From Sinorhizobium chiapasense (lineage in GTDB: Bacteria; Pseudomonadota; Alphaproteobacteria; Rhizobiales; Rhizobiaceae): 64,000 bases of DNA. Position numbers and translations under genes: made by a program. How positions within the stretch are numbered: the stretch's first letter is position 1; each line of letters starts with the position of its first letter. This document shows positions 62,427 to 64,000 of this stretch, piece after piece. The stretch covers positions 2,604,001 to 2,668,000 of the forward strand of contig NZ_CP133148.1 of the NCBI RefSeq assembly GCF_036488675.1, written 5' to 3'. The notes under the pieces are model-generated. The model saw only the letters and a list, made by a program, of their open reading frames with translations, was not told where the DNA came from and ran no database searches.

Positions 62427-64000
62427 ATGGCCGATCGCAACTTTTCCGTCATCGAGAACGAATGGATCACGCTCACGGACGGGACGCGGCTTGCCGCGCG
62501 CGTCTGGATGCCCGAGGGCACCGAGCAGAATCCGGTGCCGGCCGTACTCGAATATCTACCCTATCGCAAGCGCGACGGCACGTGCGCTCGCGACGAATCC
62601 ACCTACCCGGTCTTCGCAGCCGCCGGCATTGCCGGCGTGCGCGTCGACATCCGCGGCTCGGGCGAATCCGACGGCGTGATCGACGGCGAATATACGCCGC
62701 GCGAGCTTTCCGACGGCTGCGAGATCATCGAATGGATCGCGTCGCAGCCCTGGTCCAACGGCAAGGTCGGCATGATGGGCATCTCCTGGGGCGGTTTCAA
62801 CTGCCTGCAGGTCGCGGCCCTGAAGCCGCCGGCGCTGAAAGCCGTCATCTCGATCGCCTCGACCGTCGACCGTTACAACGACGACATCCACTACAAGAAC
62901 GGCTGCCACCTCTCGGCGCAGCTCTCCTGGGCGGCGACCATGCTCGCCTATCAGTCGCGCTCACCAGATCCCGAACTTGTCGGCGAGCGCTGGAAGGAAA
63001 TGTGGCTTGAGCGGCTCGAAAACGAACCCTTCTTCCTGGAGGAATGGCTCGAGCACCAGCGCCGCGACGATTTCTGGCGCCACGGATCGATTTGCGAGGA
63101 CTTCGAGGGCTTTCCGATTCCCGCGCTGGTGATCGCGGGGTGGGCCGACGGCTATCGCAACACCCCGATCAAGGCTGTCGAGGGACTCGGTGGCAAGGCC
63201 AAGGCTTTGATCGGGCCCTGGGTGCACAAATATCCGCATTTCGCCTGGCCGAAGCCGCGCGCGGATTTCCACAGCGAGGCGATCCGCTGGTGGAACCGCT
63301 GGCTCAGGGACGAGAAAAACGACGCGGAACAGCTGCCGCAGATGCGCGCCTATATCCTCGACGGGCCGAGACCTGCGCTCAGGCGAAACGAAGACCCGGG
63401 GCGATGGATCGCCAAGGACGTTTGGACGGCGCCGGAAATGTGCGAGTTTGCCATCGCCGGCGACGGCAGCCTGACCGCGGGAGCCTCGGCGGCGAAGGGT
63501 GTCGGCGACATTTATCTCCGCTCGCCGCTCGATACCGGCACGGCCGCCGGCGAATATTTCACGCTGAAGCCGGACGCCGAAATGGCGGGCGATCAGCGCA
63601 TCGACGACGCCGGATCGCTCACCTTCGAAACACACCCGCTGCTTGAAGCGCAGGATTATCTCGGACAGCCGGTCCTCCGTCTCGGCGTGTCCTGCAGCGC
63701 CGAAACCGCGAACCTCGTTGCGCGCCTCGTCGACGTTCATCCCGACGGCACCGCAACGCGCGTCGCCTTCGGCGTGCTCAATCTCGCCCACCGGAACGGC
63801 AATGCAACGCCGCAGCCGATGGAGAAGAACCGCAGGACGCGCGTCACGCTGACGCTCGACGCCTGTGGTTATCGCTTCCGCGCCGGCCACCGCATCCGCC
63901 TGTCATTGTCGACATCCTACTGGCCAATGATCCTGCCACCGCCAACCGATCCCGGCCTGACGATCGACACGGCCAGCTTGTCGCTGTCGCTGCCACTCCT
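62427..64000 (+). CDS. CocE/NonD-family hydrolase (X-Pro dipeptidyl-peptidase S15 type), partial
   Basis: Open to the right edge, at least 524 aa without stop. ATG 62427 has GGGAGG 8 bases upstream. Reads MADRNFSVIENEWITLTDGT, then AVLEYLPYRKRD, VRVDIRGSGESDG, the nucleophile motif MGISWGGFN (Ser about 120), Asp in IAGWADGYRN and His in GPWVHKYPH, followed by the C-terminal beta domain. These serine hydrolases cut esters or X-Pro amides. Same strand and next to binding protein 2, so it may process the imported ligand (peptide or ester); cytoplasmic, no signal peptide. Confidence 0.87.
   Translation, partial: MADRNFSVIENEWITLTDGTRLAARVWMPEGTEQNPVPAVLEYLPYRKRDGTCARDESTYPVFAAAGIAGVRVDIRGSGESDGVIDGEYTPRELSDGCEIIEWIASQPWSNGKVGMMGISWGGFNCLQVAALKPPALKAVISIASTVDRYNDDIHYKNGCHLSAQLSWAATMLAYQSRSPDPELVGERWKEMWLERLENEPFFLEEWLEHQRRDDFWRHGSICEDFEGFPIPALVIAGWADGYRNTPIKAVEGLGGKAKALIGPWVHKYPHFAWPKPRADFHSEAIRWWNRWLRDEKNDAEQLPQMRAYILDGPRPALRRNEDPGRWIAKDVWTAPEMCEFAIAGDGSLTAGASAAKGVGDIYLRSPLDTGTAAGEYFTLKPDAEMAGDQRIDDAGSLTFETHPLLEAQDYLGQPVLRLGVSCSAETANLVARLVDVHPDGTATRVAFGVLNLAHRNGNATPQPMEKNRRTRVTLTLDACGYRFRAGHRIRLSLSTSYWPMILPPPTDPGLTIDTASLSLSLPL

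Noticed and set aside
62462..63646. Arg/Pro/Ala-rich frames over the CocE/NonD gene
   Set aside because: They are out of frame with the clear hydrolase read from ATG 62427, which keeps the Ser, Asp and His motifs and runs to the window edge.

Overview
The window is high-GC alphaproteobacterial chromosome and most resembles Sinorhizobium/Ensifer. The main reasons are four full copies of a ~107 bp CTAC...GTAG mosaic element (RIME1 type, described from Rhizobium/Sinorhizobium), many 'cccctcaccctaaccctctccccgc' palindromic repeats between genes, a TGA-N9-TCA (RirA-type IRO) box before a siderophore receptor, and gene content rich in ABC uptake systems. No rRNA, tRNA, CRISPR or phage genes were seen, and codon use looks uniform.

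Layout. 1-13.5 kb is mixed core: an ArsR-type regulator with a perfect palindromic operator, a repeat mosaic, ettA, an RNase T2 homologue with an eroded active site, a lipase-like hydrolase, an EamA exporter, an acetolactate-synthase-like ThDP enzyme, a cupin, a DUF442 phosphatase, a DUF4432 protein, an L,D-transpeptidase, a DadA/PuuB-type flavoprotein and an orphan ParA. 13.5-21.2 kb (mostly minus strand) is a catabolic set (amidohydrolase, APC permease, glutamine-synthetase-like ligase, aldehyde dehydrogenase, Fe-alcohol dehydrogenase) with a divergent RpiR regulator. It fits gamma-glutamylation of an amine or amino-alcohol. A four-gene ABC importer follows (21.3-25.3 kb), then an FMN-riboswitch-controlled ribH, an AraC regulator and a TonB-dependent siderophore receptor.

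31-46 kb is the most interesting part. A LuxR regulator diverges from a PotFGHI-type ABC importer plus an SDR. Converging on it is a minus-strand operon encoding a histidine-lyase homologue without the MIO tripeptide, a cyclic amidohydrolase, an M20 carbamoylase, a DUF917/thiohydantoin-desulfurase-family protein, a TfoX-like protein and a urocanase homologue without the catalytic Cys. These five enzyme types are exactly those of the five-step bacterial ergothioneine degradation pathway (ergothioneine to trimethylamine, H2S, CO2, NH3 and glutamate). A LysR-type regulator with two N-terminal HTH domains diverges from the operon. The importer, LuxR, SDR and double-HTH regulator are not, to my knowledge, described parts of that pathway.

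46-54.3 kb is a second trimethylammonium island: a GATase1-AraC regulator (CdhR type) divergent from BKACE, a carnitine dehydrogenase/thioesterase fusion, acyl-CoA dehydrogenase, NDP-forming acyl-CoA synthetase and enoyl-CoA hydratase. Together these could take gamma-butyrobetaine via carnitine to glycine betaine. 54.6-64 kb holds a Dpp/Opp-type importer with a fused double ATPase, a Cro/XRE-type regulator, a second nearly identical-length binding protein and the start of a CocE/NonD hydrolase that runs off the window.

All functional calls are from reading motifs and gene order; no database search was run.
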